Origin: G963667145 sp963667145
GTDB taxonomy: Bacteria; Cloacimonadota; Cloacimonadia; G963667145
DNA: 64,000 bases
Direction of reading: 5' to 3'
Assembly (NCBI GenBank): GCA_963667145.1
Contig: OY762943.1
Coordinates: 186,001-250,000 of the forward strand
Every line of letters starts with the position of its first letter. Position 1 is the first letter of the stretch. Shown piece by piece: positions 42,003 to 50,496 of this stretch. The notes beneath the pieces were generated by a model that saw nothing but the letters and a program-made list of their open reading frames with translations, made no database searches and had not been told where the DNA came from. The translations under genes and the position numbers were made by a program.

Positions 42003-43043
42003 ATGTTGAGAGTGTCTATAGTAGGTGCTACTGGGTATTCTGGTGTTGAGTTGGCAAAAATTTTGCTTTATCATCCAGAAGTTGAGTTGGTGGATTTGGT
42101 GTCCAAGAATTATGTTGGGCAGAAATTTTCCGATGTTTACCCCGCGTTTCGTGGTAAGCTGGATGTTGTGTGCAAGGAGTTGGATACGGACGAGCTTGCT
42201 CAGAATAGCGATTTGGTGTTTATAGCTTTGCCGACTGGTCCTGCTCAAGCGATAGCTTCGGAATTGGTGGGAAATGGTGTTCGAGTGGTTGATTTGGGAG
42301 CGGATTTCCGCTTGGATAGTATAGAAGATTATGAGAAGTGGTATGGCAAGGAGTACGAGGCGGAGTCTTTGTTGGAGGAAGCTGAGTACAATATTCCCGA
42401 GATTCACAAGAAAAATCTTCGGAATGTGAATTTGGTGGCAAATCCGGGTTGCTATCCCACCAGTGTTTTGTTGGCGTTAGCACCGATAATGGATAAGCAA
42501 ATTGTTGACACTACTGGCATCATCATCGATAGCAAATCTGGTGTTAGCGGTGCTGGCAGAGGTCTTGCCATCGGTAGTCATTTTTGTGAGCAAAATGAGA
42601 ATTTTAAGGCTTATAAAATAGCCTCTCATCGCCATACTCCAGAGATAGAGCAGGAGCTGAGTAAACTTTGTGGACAAGATGTGTTGGTGAGTTTCACGCC
42701 TCATCTGTTGCCCGTGAAGAGAGGAATTTTATCGACGATTTATTTGGATTTGATTGAGAAAGTCGATGCGGAAGAGTTGCGACAGATTTATAGAGAGTAT
42801 TATGCTGAGGCTGAATTTGTGCAGATTTTGGACGAAGGCGAGTTGCCTGAGATTAAAAATGTGGTTGGAAGCAACGCTTGTCATCTAAATTTGTTTTTGG
42901 ACGAGCGAGTGGGGAGATTGATAGTTGTGAGCGTTATCGATAATCTCGTGAAAGGTGCTGCTGGACAGGCTGTGCAAAATATGAATATCATGTGTGGTTT
43001 TGACGAAGGTCTCGGGCTTTCTGGGTTTGGAACAGGAGTTTAG
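42003..43043 (+). CDS. argC: N-acetyl-gamma-glutamyl-phosphate reductase
   Basis: This 346-residue NADPH enzyme reduces N-acetylglutamyl phosphate to the semialdehyde, step three of arginine synthesis. The nucleotide loop is VGATGYSGVEL near 6-16 and the catalytic cysteine is C150 in NPGCYPTS. KSGVSGAGRG near 177 and ASHRHTPEIEQEL near 207 are family signatures. AAGGAGATTTG precedes the ATG. It opens the arg cluster and ends directly against argJ with no spacing. Confidence 0.95.
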   Translation: MLRVSIVGATGYSGVELAKILLYHPEVELVDLVSKNYVGQKFSDVYPAFRGKLDVVCKELDTDELAQNSDLVFIALPTGPAQAIASELVGNGVRVVDLGADFRLDSIEDYEKWYGKEYEAESLLEEAEYNIPEIHKKNLRNVNLVANPGCYPTSVLLALAPIMDKQIVDTTGIIIDSKSGVSGAGRGLAIGSHFCEQNENFKAYKIASHRHTPEIEQELSKLCGQDVLVSFTPHLLPVKRGILSTIYLDLIEKVDAEELRQIYREYYAEAEFVQILDEGELPEIKNVVGSNACHLNLFLDERVGRLIVVSVIDNLVKGAAGQAVQNMNIMCGFDEGLGLSGFGTGV

Positions 43044-44261
43044 ATGAAAGAGGTTAGTTCGTTCGGTGTTTGTTATCCCAAGGGATTTATTGCTGGAGCT
43101 GTGAGTGCGGGGCTAAAGAAAAACGGTTACGATTTGGGTGCTGTTTTTTCGGAAGTCGATTGTGTTTGTGCGGGTGTGTTCACCAAGAATAAAGTGCAGG
43201 CTGCTCCCGTTGTTTATTGCAAAGCCGCTCTAAATGGCTCAGTTACCAGAGGCGTGGTCGTGAATAGCGGAAACGCTAACGCTTGCACTGGCGAGGACGG
43301 ATTGGCAGATGTGGGGATTGAGGCGAAAACTTTTGGCAAGGCGATGAATGTCCCTGCTTCGCAAATAATGATACTTTCCACAGGTGTCATCGGTTATCGC
43401 TTGCCTATGGATAAGGTTTTGTCGGGAATTGAGGCTGTTTCCAAGGAATTAAGTGTTGAGAACGGCTTGAAATTGGCTCAGGCTATGATGACGACGGACA
43501 CCAAACCCAAACAAGCGGGAATTGATTTTGCTATCGGGAACAAGAGTGTTAAAATTGGTTCAGTTGCCAAAGGTTCGGGAATGATTCATCCAAATATGGG
43601 AACGATGCTCTCGGTGATAACCACGGACGTTAATATTGAAAAATCTCTTCTGCAAAAGGCATTATGCGATGCTACGGAGCTGTCTTTCAACATGGTGACT
43701 GTGGACGGAGACACTTCCACGAATGACACTGTTTTGCTTTTGGCGAACGGCTGTGCAGGAAACGAATTGATTACCGACGAAACTTCCGAAGAGTACAAAA
43801 TATTTTATGATAATTTGGTGGCTGTTTGTGTGGATTTGGCGAAGCAGATAGCTGCTGATGGCGAGGGAGCGGGAAAGTTGGTTACTGTCAATGTTAGCGG
43901 TGCAAAGAGCAAAGAGGACGCTAAGCTGATAGCCAAAAGTGTTTGTGGATCGAATTTGGTGAAAACAGCTATTTTTGGAGAAGACGCCAATTGGGGCAGA
44001 ATTTTGGCAGCTGCTGGATACTCAGGAGCGGAGTTTGACCCGAATAGAGTGTGCATCTCTTTTGGCTCTGACGCTGGGAAGATTGTGATGGCAGTCAAGG
44101 GAAGAGGAGTGAATTTTGATGAGGCTGAGGCGAAAAAAGTTTTGAGCGAATCTGAAATAGAGATTTCCGTGGAATTGATGAATGGCGAAGACTCAGCCAC
44201 TGCTTGGTGTTGTGATTTGAGCTACGATTACATAAAGATTAATGCCGACTACAGGTCTTAG
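43044..44261 (+). CDS. argJ: bifunctional-type ornithine acetyltransferase
   Basis: This 405-residue enzyme moves the acetyl group from N-acetylornithine to glutamate, closing the acetyl cycle. It is made as one chain that cleaves itself before the nucleophilic Thr in NMGTMLSV near 187. GVFTKNKVQAAPV near 46 and SGNANACTG near 72 are conserved. It abuts argC. Because ArgJ recycles acetyl groups, the small acetyltransferase encoded next (44266) would only need to prime the cycle. Confidence 0.95.
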   Translation: MKEVSSFGVCYPKGFIAGAVSAGLKKNGYDLGAVFSEVDCVCAGVFTKNKVQAAPVVYCKAALNGSVTRGVVVNSGNANACTGEDGLADVGIEAKTFGKAMNVPASQIMILSTGVIGYRLPMDKVLSGIEAVSKELSVENGLKLAQAMMTTDTKPKQAGIDFAIGNKSVKIGSVAKGSGMIHPNMGTMLSVITTDVNIEKSLLQKALCDATELSFNMVTVDGDTSTNDTVLLLANGCAGNELITDETSEEYKIFYDNLVAVCVDLAKQIAADGEGAGKLVTVNVSGAKSKEDAKLIAKSVCGSNLVKTAIFGEDANWGRILAAAGYSGAEFDPNRVCISFGSDAGKIVMAVKGRGVNFDEAEAKKVLSESEIEISVELMNGEDSATAWCCDLSYDYIKINADYRS

Positions 44262-44265
44262 TAAT

Positions 44266-44682
44266 ATGATTAGAAAAGCACGTAATTCCGATATCGACGG
44301 GTTGTATAGCCTCATTAGATTGGCGAACGAGAAAGGAATTTTGCTCTTGCGTGATAAGGACGATTTGCGGGAGTGCTTGGACGAATTTTGGGTGGAAGAT
44401 GTTGAAGGAAAAGTGGTTGCGTGTTGTGCTTTGGCGGTATACAATTCCAAACTTGCGGAGATTCGCTCCATGGCTGTTTTGCCTGAATATCAGGGGAAAG
44501 GTTTGGCTAGCGAGCTTTTGCAAAAGTGTTTGGAGACAGCCAAAGAGAAAGGTATTTACGAGGTTTTGACTATCACGAACAGACCGAATATTTTTGCCAA
44601 GAAAGGCTTTGGTGTGCAATTGGATGAGCAACACGCTCTTATTTATCGCCCGAATGGGACGCTGAATAACAAAAAAGTGTAG
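44266..44682 (+). CDS. argA: GNAT acetyltransferase, likely short N-acetylglutamate synthase
   Basis: This 138-residue GNAT protein resembles the stand-alone acetyltransferase domain of ArgA. The acetyl-CoA loop is LPEYQGKGLASELL near 75-88, preceded by EIRSMAV, and the N-terminus IRKARNSDIDGLYSLI matches this group. The position between argJ and argB supports the role. The start is taken as ATG 44266; an ATG at 44242, inside the end of argJ, is possible. The amino-acid-kinase domain of classical ArgA is missing. Confidence 0.82.
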   Translation: MIRKARNSDIDGLYSLIRLANEKGILLLRDKDDLRECLDEFWVEDVEGKVVACCALAVYNSKLAEIRSMAVLPEYQGKGLASELLQKCLETAKEKGIYEVLTITNRPNIFAKKGFGVQLDEQHALIYRPNGTLNNKKV

Positions 44683-44692
44683 GATTTTGAAA

Positions 44693-45565
44693 ATGGAATT
44701 GAAATTAGCCCGACAAAAAGCGGCAACGTTGGTGGAAGCTCTGCCATATATCAAGAGGTTCAGAGGGAAAACCGTGGTGGTGAAGTATGGCGGAAACGCG
44801 ATGATTGACCAGCAAGCCAAAGAAGCTGTGATAATGGATTTGGTTTTGATGCGATTTGTGGGAATGCGAGTTGTGGTGGTGCATGGTGGCGGTCCCGACA
44901 TAGCTAACTATTTGGATAGGATGCAGATTGAGAGCGAATTTGTCAACGGGCTTCGGAAGACAACAAAAGAGGCTATGGAAGTGGTGGAGATGGTTTTGTC
45001 TGGCAAGGTAAACAAAGAGATTGTGGCAGGATTGAATTTTCACGGTGGCTCTGCTATTGGTTTGTCGGGGAAAGACGACAGTTTTATTAAGGCGAAGAAG
45101 AAAAAGCTATCCGTGGATGGCAAAGATGTGGATTTGGGTTATGTTGGGGAGATAGATAGCGTGAACACTAAGGTGTTACGAGATTTGTTGGATGACGGAT
45201 TTATTGTTGTGGTCGCTCCGATTGGTGTTGATAATGAGCAGAACACTTATAACATAAACGCCGACACAGCCGCTGCTGAGGTTGCTTCTGCCCTGAATGC
45301 CGACAAATTCCTGCTGTTGACGGATGTTGAGGGAGTTTATGATGACAAAGAAAAGGTGTCGCGATTAACACCTGCCAAGATAGATTTGATGATTAAGTCT
45401 GGTGCTATTTCTGGAGGGATGCTTCCCAAAGTTGAATGTTGCGTGAACGCTCTGAATGGTGGAGTTGGTCAGGTGCATATCATTGACGGGCGAATGGAAC
45501 ATTCAATGCTGTTGGAGATTTTCACGGACACGGGCATTGGCACGATGATTAAAAAAGATAATTAA
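44693..45565 (+). CDS. argB: acetylglutamate kinase
   Basis: This 290-residue amino-acid kinase phosphorylates N-acetylglutamate. The ATP site begins VVKYGGNAM near 26, the substrate loop is VVHGGGPDI near 63, and the C-terminal kinase signature DVEGVYDD near 209 is present. The ATG at 44693 follows AGGA at 44681-44684; an upstream TTG is less likely. The N-terminal helix (first 20 residues, LARQKAATLVEALPYIKRF) is of the kind found in arginine-sensitive hexameric kinases, so feedback inhibition is possible. Confidence 0.95.
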   Translation: MELKLARQKAATLVEALPYIKRFRGKTVVVKYGGNAMIDQQAKEAVIMDLVLMRFVGMRVVVVHGGGPDIANYLDRMQIESEFVNGLRKTTKEAMEVVEMVLSGKVNKEIVAGLNFHGGSAIGLSGKDDSFIKAKKKKLSVDGKDVDLGYVGEIDSVNTKVLRDLLDDGFIVVVAPIGVDNEQNTYNINADTAAAEVASALNADKFLLLTDVEGVYDDKEKVSRLTPAKIDLMIKSGAISGGMLPKVECCVNALNGGVGQVHIIDGRMEHSMLLEIFTDTGIGTMIKKDN

Positions 45566-45594
45566 AAAAAAGAGATAATAATATAGGAGAAAAT

Positions 45595-46791
45595 ATGAAA
45601 ATTGTTTTGGCTTATTCCGGTGGATTGGACACATCAGTTATCATTCCCTGGTTAAAAGAAAATTATAAGGATGCCGAAGTTATAGCTGTGGCTGCGGATG
45701 TGGGACAAGGTGCCGAAGAGTTGGATGGATTGGAAGAGAAAGCTATCAACTCTGGTGCGAGCAAGATTTTCATCGAAGATTTGAAAGACGAATTTATCGA
45801 AGATTTCGTTTGGCCTACTTTGGCTTCGGGTGCTATTTACGAGCGGAAATATCTTTTGGGAACTTCCATGGCAAGACCTGTTATCGCCAAATCTTTGGTG
45901 AAGATTGCCAAGCAAGAAGGTGCTGAGTACATCGCTCACGGTTGCACTGGCAAAGGCAACGACCAAGTGAGATTTGAGCTTACCATCAAGGCTCTTGCTC
46001 CCGAGATGAAAATCATCGCTCCATGGAGAATTTGGGATATTCGCTCTCGTCAAGACGCTTACAATTACGCCAACGAAAGAGGGATTAAGATTGCGGTTTC
46101 TCAGGAAAAACCTTACAGCATGGATAGGAACGTTTGGCATTTGTCGCACGAAGGTTCGGATTTGGAAAGTCCCAAGAACGAGCCGATGGACAACATCTAC
46201 ATGATGGTCACTCCGCCGAGTGCTGCACCAGACAAGCCGACTTATGTTGAGATTGAGTTTGCCAAAGGCTTGCCTATTGCTGTAGATGGCAAGAAGATGA
46301 AGCCACTGGCTATTGTGGAACATCTGAACAAAGTTGCTGGAGCTAACGGAGTGGGAATTGACGACTTGGTGGAAAATCGTTTGGTCGGTATGAAATCGCG
46401 TGGCGTTTACGAAAATCCTGCTGGAAGAGTTTTGGTTACTGCTCATCAGGAGTTGGAGTATCTGACGCTTGATAGAGACACTTTGCATTTCAAGGAGATG
46501 CTCTCCGTGAGATTTGGTGAGCTCGTTTATAACGGCAAATGGTATAGCGTGTTGCGTGAGTCTTTGTCCGAATTTGTGAATAAAACTCAGGAAGATGTCA
46601 ACGGCGTTGTCAGAATGAAGCTATACAAAGGAAATTGCACAATCGCTGGCATGAGTTCGCCGACTTCCTTATACGATGAGGAGTTGGTAACTTTTGAGGA
46701 AGATTCTGTTTACAATCAAGCCGATGCCGAAGGATTTATCAATCTTTTCGGATTGCAAATGAAGGTAAAAGCTCTGAGCAAAAAGAGATAA
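45595..46791 (+). CDS. argG: argininosuccinate synthase
   Basis: This 398-residue enzyme joins citrulline and aspartate with ATP. The PP-loop AYSGGLDTSV is at 6-15, and HGCTGKGNDQVRFE near 118 and YSMDRNVWHLSHEG near 180 are family signatures. ATAGGAGAAAAT precedes the ATG. It ends the arg cluster before a strong terminator. argH is not in the window, so the last step must be encoded elsewhere. Confidence 0.96.
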   Translation: MKIVLAYSGGLDTSVIIPWLKENYKDAEVIAVAADVGQGAEELDGLEEKAINSGASKIFIEDLKDEFIEDFVWPTLASGAIYERKYLLGTSMARPVIAKSLVKIAKQEGAEYIAHGCTGKGNDQVRFELTIKALAPEMKIIAPWRIWDIRSRQDAYNYANERGIKIAVSQEKPYSMDRNVWHLSHEGSDLESPKNEPMDNIYMMVTPPSAAPDKPTYVEIEFAKGLPIAVDGKKMKPLAIVEHLNKVAGANGVGIDDLVENRLVGMKSRGVYENPAGRVLVTAHQELEYLTLDRDTLHFKEMLSVRFGELVYNGKWYSVLRESLSEFVNKTQEDVNGVVRMKLYKGNCTIAGMSSPTSLYDEELVTFEEDSVYNQADAEGFINLFGLQMKVKALSKKR

Positions 46792-46808
46792 ATTAGACAA
46801 ACAAAATT

Positions 46809-46846
46809 AAAGTTGTAAGGCTAATTTATTAGCCTACAACTTTTTT
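46809..46846 (+). terminator. intrinsic terminator of the arg cluster
   Basis: AAAGTTGTA and GGCTAA (46809-46824, one bulged A) pair with TTAGCC and TACAACTTT (46829-46843) over a four-base loop, followed by T residues to 46846. Confidence 0.92.
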
Positions 46847-46865
46847 AATATGGGAATTAGTGAAA

Positions 46866-47780
46866 ATGGGAAGACAAATTTGGAATTTCGGCGTTGCTTT
46901 TTTTGTGATGCTTTGTTGGGGGATAGGCTACATTTGGTACAAGATGAGCTATCTAAGCTTTGGCGTGTTCACTGTGGTGATAACGAAGTTTCTTCTCGGT
47001 GCCTTGGTTTTGACGGTTTTGATGAAGATAAAAGGGATTAAGGCGAAATATACCAAACTGAAATTTAAACAGCTTCTCTTGCTCGTTTTTTGCGACCCAT
47101 TCTTGTTTTTCTTGGGCGAAGGATTTGCTCTGAAATACGTTTCGGCTACGCTCACGTGCATCATAATCGCCACAATTCCTTTGTTCACACCGTTGATGGG
47201 AAAGTTAGTTTTCGGCTATCCTGTGAAAAAAGGCGTATTCTTAGGACTTTCGTTTTCTTTCGTGGGTGTGATTTTCACAGTTATGTCCTCCGATTTGGGT
47301 TCGGGTTCTTTTTTGGGATTTGCATTGTTATTTCTTGCGGTGGTGAGTTCACTTTTTTACGTGATGATTTTGCAGAAGTTGTCTGCCGATTTCCCTGTTA
47401 TGCAATTGGTGAGAGACCAGTTTTTGATAGCTTCGATTTACTTTTTACCTCTGTTTCTAATCTTTGAATTGCCCAACTTTTCTCAATTGCAAATTGTCCC
47501 TACAGCTGTGGAAGGAATAGTTTTTTTGGTGATTTTTGAAACGATTTTGGGCTTCTTGGGGTACAATTATCTCATCAAGGAGATGGGAGCGGTTGCGACC
47601 AATTCGTTTTTGAATTTGATGCCCGTAGTGACGATGATAGGTTCGTATTTTATGTTGGGCGAATCTATTACATGGCAAAAGATTTTGGGTATATTTTTGG
47701 TGCTTGCAGGTCTTTTTATAGTTCAGCTTCCCAAAATTTTGGGCGAGAAATCGAGAATTAGATTTTTGTTTCCTGAATAA
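46866..47780 (+). CDS. EamA/DMT-family transporter
   Basis: This 304-residue membrane protein has ten hydrophobic segments in two repeats of five, each an EamA domain (first about 8-140, second about 150-285). Typical pieces are the repeat-end VFGYPVKKGVFLGLSFSFVGV and MLGESITWQKILGIFLVLAGL. Such proteins export or import small metabolites and amino acids. The start is uncertain: ATG 46866 has GGGA ten bases upstream, and GTG 46860 in the same frame is possible. It stands alone between two transcripts, so the substrate is unknown. Confidence 0.85.
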   Translation: MGRQIWNFGVAFFVMLCWGIGYIWYKMSYLSFGVFTVVITKFLLGALVLTVLMKIKGIKAKYTKLKFKQLLLLVFCDPFLFFLGEGFALKYVSATLTCIIIATIPLFTPLMGKLVFGYPVKKGVFLGLSFSFVGVIFTVMSSDLGSGSFLGFALLFLAVVSSLFYVMILQKLSADFPVMQLVRDQFLIASIYFLPLFLIFELPNFSQLQIVPTAVEGIVFLVIFETILGFLGYNYLIKEMGAVATNSFLNLMPVVTMIGSYFMLGESITWQKILGIFLVLAGLFIVQLPKILGEKSRIRFLFPE

Positions 47781-47815
47781 ATTTCTCACGGAAAGCGAAG
47801 ATGTTTTTTTCGTGC

Positions 47816-47845
47816 TTGACAATTAACCTTTTCGGTTTTGTTTAG
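47816..47845 (+). promoter_or_regulatory. candidate promoter of asnS
   Basis: TTGACA at 47816-47821 is followed 21 bases later by TAG (47843-47845), 31 bases before the asnS start. No TATAAT is seen at normal spacing. Confidence 0.35.
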
Positions 47846-47875
47846 CAAAAATTTAGAGGTAAGGGGTTGTGAGAT

Positions 47876-49174
47876 ATGCAATATACAACAACTAAAAAAA
47901 TAAAAGATTTTTTGGGCAAAGAAGTTTGTCTGCGAGGATGGGTTCGCAACACGAGAAAAGCGAGTAGCAAACTGCGGTTTGTGGTGTTCAGAGATGGACT
48001 TGGAGAGCTTCAGGCTGTGGCGAGCAAACCCGATATGAGCGAGAATGCGTTCGAGAGGGTAAAGTCTCTGAGCTTGGAAACTTCTGTTGAATTGATTGGA
48101 ACACCGTTGGTTCATCCGAAGTTTGAGGATGAGGTGGAATTTCATCTGAAAGATGTGAAAGTCGTTGGCGAGAGTGTCGATTATCCTATTGGCAAAAAGG
48201 AGCATGGACCCGATTTTTTGCTCTCCAATAGACACTTGTGGCTTCGTTCTCGCAAGCAAGTGGCGATGCAAAAAATTCGTCATACTGTCTATTTTGGCAT
48301 TTGCAACTACCTAAATTCTCAAGACTATTTTCGTTTCGATTCGCCAATTTTGACACCGAATGCGTGCGAAGGGACTACCACTTTGTTTGAAGTTCCCTAT
48401 TTCGATTTGGGCAACGCTTACCTTTCGCAAAGCGGTCAGCTTTATTTGGAATCGGGCATTATGGCTCTTGGCAGAGTTTACGATTTTGGACCTGTGTTCA
48501 GAGCGGAGAAATCCAAGACTCGCAAGCATTTGACTGAGTTTTGGATGATGGATGCTGAGGCTGCTTTCGTTGACCACAATCAGAGTATGGATATTCAGGA
48601 AGGTTTGATAAAGTCCGTTATTCAAGAGGTTTTGGAGAAGAACAAAAAAGATTTGGAAGTTTTGGAGAGCGACTCTGCAAGGCTTGAAGCGGCTTGTGGC
48701 GAGTTCAAACGAATGACACACAGACAGGCAATCGATTTGTTGAAGTCCAAGGGTTTTGAAATTGATTATAATCAGGATTTCGGAGCGAAGGAAGAGGCTG
48801 CAATCACCGAGGGAAGCGATGTTCCAGTTTTCATTGAGAAATGGCCAGCTGAGATAAAATCTTTTTATATGAAGCAAGACCCTGAAAATCCCGATTTGGT
48901 TTTGGGGAGCGATTTGCTTGCTCCTGGAGGCTTTGGCGAGATTATAGGTGGCTCCGAGCGTGAGATAAATTATGATGTTCTGAAAGCCAAGATGGAAGCT
49001 GAAAATATGTCCATGGACGAATATGGCTGGTATTTGGATTTGCGGAAGTATGGTTCGGTTCCGCATAGTGGTTTCGGCATTGGCTTGGAGCGATTTGTTG
49101 CTTGGATTTGTGGCACTACACACATTCGCGAGACGATACCTTTCCCGAGAATGATTTACAGAATAAATCCATAA
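47876..49174 (+). CDS. asnS: asparaginyl-tRNA synthetase
   Basis: This 432-residue class II enzyme charges tRNA-Asn. It has an OB-fold anticodon domain (residues 15-100), the class II motif 2 around FRAEKSKTRKHLTEFWMMD near 202 and motif 3 GFGIGLERFV near 401. The sequence ..LSQSGQLYLESG.. near 176 is typical of the AsnRS group, as opposed to AspRS. It is followed by mazG after 8 bases. Having AsnRS suggests direct charging of tRNA-Asn in this organism. Confidence 0.94.
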   Translation: MQYTTTKKIKDFLGKEVCLRGWVRNTRKASSKLRFVVFRDGLGELQAVASKPDMSENAFERVKSLSLETSVELIGTPLVHPKFEDEVEFHLKDVKVVGESVDYPIGKKEHGPDFLLSNRHLWLRSRKQVAMQKIRHTVYFGICNYLNSQDYFRFDSPILTPNACEGTTTLFEVPYFDLGNAYLSQSGQLYLESGIMALGRVYDFGPVFRAEKSKTRKHLTEFWMMDAEAAFVDHNQSMDIQEGLIKSVIQEVLEKNKKDLEVLESDSARLEAACGEFKRMTHRQAIDLLKSKGFEIDYNQDFGAKEEAAITEGSDVPVFIEKWPAEIKSFYMKQDPENPDLVLGSDLLAPGGFGEIIGGSEREINYDVLKAKMEAENMSMDEYGWYLDLRKYGSVPHSGFGIGLERFVAWICGTTHIRETIPFPRMIYRINP

Positions 49175-49182
49175 GGTGCGAA

Positions 49183-49956
49183 ATGAAAGAGTTTGATGAG
49201 CTTGTTCAGGTTGTAGATGCGTTGCGGGATAAAGTCAACGGATGTCCTTGGGACGCTGAGCAGACTAGCGAGAGCTTGATTCCAAATTTTATAGAAGAGG
49301 TCTATGAGGCTGTAGAGGCGATAGAAAAAAAGGACACCCATAATCTGAAAGAGGAGCTTGGAGACGTGTTGCTTCACGTTTTGTTTCAGGCACAGATTGC
49401 CGATGAGAACAAAGATTTCGGCATAAAGGACGTGGTTAAGCAGCTCAACGACAAGTTGATAAGGCGGCACCCTCACGTTTTCGGAGAGAATAAAGCTAAT
49501 AGTGGGCGAGAGGCTAAGCATAGTTGGGAATCGGTGAAGCGACTGGAAAAAAAAGAACGCAAATCTATCTTGGATGGTATTCCCAGTGGGATGCCTTCGC
49601 TGATAATTGCCAGTAGGATGCAGGAGAAGGCGGACGCTTTGGGGTTTAGTTGGGATTCTGCGGAAACGATTTTGAAAAAGATAAACGAGGAATTTGGCGA
49701 ATTGCAACAAGCTGTTTCTTCTCAAGACAAAGATCAGGTTCAAGAGGAGTTCGGAGATTTACTGTTTGCTTTGGTTAGCTTTGCTAATCATCACAAAATT
49801 GATTCGGAGAGCAGTCTCAGATTGGCTTGCAGTAAGTTCAAAAAGAGATTTGGCTACATAGAAGAGCAGTTCAAAAGCAGAGATAAGAGTTTTGCCGATT
49901 CAACCGTCCAAGAGATGGAAGATTGTTGGCAAGAAGCAAAAAAGAAAGGACTTTAA
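49183..49956 (+). CDS. mazG: nucleoside triphosphate pyrophosphohydrolase MazG
   Basis: This 257-residue enzyme hydrolyses NTPs to NMP and pyrophosphate and helps control ppGpp and faulty nucleotides. It has two tandem MazG domains: CPWDAEQT near 21 with EEVYEA and EELGDVLLHV (ExxE..EExxD-type metal sites), and the second half with EEFGELQQAV and EEFGDLLFAL near 180-210. The ATG at 49183 follows AAGGTG; an upstream extension overlapping asnS is rejected. Its stop abuts, with no spacing, the stop of a convergent PAP2 gene. Confidence 0.93.
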   Translation: MKEFDELVQVVDALRDKVNGCPWDAEQTSESLIPNFIEEVYEAVEAIEKKDTHNLKEELGDVLLHVLFQAQIADENKDFGIKDVVKQLNDKLIRRHPHVFGENKANSGREAKHSWESVKRLEKKERKSILDGIPSGMPSLIIASRMQEKADALGFSWDSAETILKKINEEFGELQQAVSSQDKDQVQEEFGDLLFALVSFANHHKIDSESSLRLACSKFKKRFGYIEEQFKSRDKSFADSTVQEMEDCWQEAKKKGL

Positions 49957-50493
49957 TCAGAATTTGTAGGCTATCCGCAATCCCCATGCTTCATATCCTG
50001 CCACAGGGGAGATGCTAAGATTTTTCTTGGAAAATTTTGTTGTGAATAGATAGCTTATAGCGGTTGCAATCGCAGCTCCTGCATAGACGTCCGACTGATA
50101 GTGTCTCTCGGCTCTGACTCTGGAATATCCCACGTATGATGCCAAAAGATATGCTGGAGCCCCAAGATACCAGTTGTACCTCATCTGAATATACGATGCT
50201 GCGGAGAACGACGCAGATGTGTGTCCAGAGGGGAAAGATCTGTCGTTTGAGCCATCGGGTCGTTCCCTACCAACGCTGTATTTTAGTGCGTATGTTGTAG
50301 CCAATGTGGATGAGAACGAGTAAGCGAACTGCTTCAATCCTTCGTAATCTCCATAGAGAATGCTTCCCGTAGCTGCTGAGATAGGTAGAGAAATCTGAAT
50401 AATGTCTCCAGCAACTTCAAAATCGCTTTTGGTTCTTCCCAATAAGAATGTGCAAGAAAAGAGGAGAATTAAAAATAGTATAAATCTTTTCAT
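49957..50493 (-). CDS. PAP2-family phosphatase, short form
   Basis: This 178-residue protein has a signal peptide or first membrane helix (1-19) and the three PAP2 phosphatase motifs: KYSVGRERP near 70, PSGHTS near 88 and SRVRAERHYQSD near 123. Family members remove phosphate from lipids such as phosphatidic acid or undecaprenyl pyrophosphate. The strands after residue 150 end in Phe (GLRIAYKF), which is unusual and resembles an outer-membrane sorting end. It starts 3 bases after the longer PAP2 gene, so the pair is one operon. Confidence 0.85.
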   Translation of the reverse strand: MKRFILFLILLFSCTFLLGRTKSDFEVAGDIIQISLPISAATGSILYGDYEGLKQFAYSFSSTLATTYALKYSVGRERPDGSNDRSFPSGHTSASFSAASYIQMRYNWYLGAPAYLLASYVGYSRVRAERHYQSDVYAGAAIATAISYLFTTKFSKKNLSISPVAGYEAWGLRIAYKF

Positions 50494-50496
50494 TTG

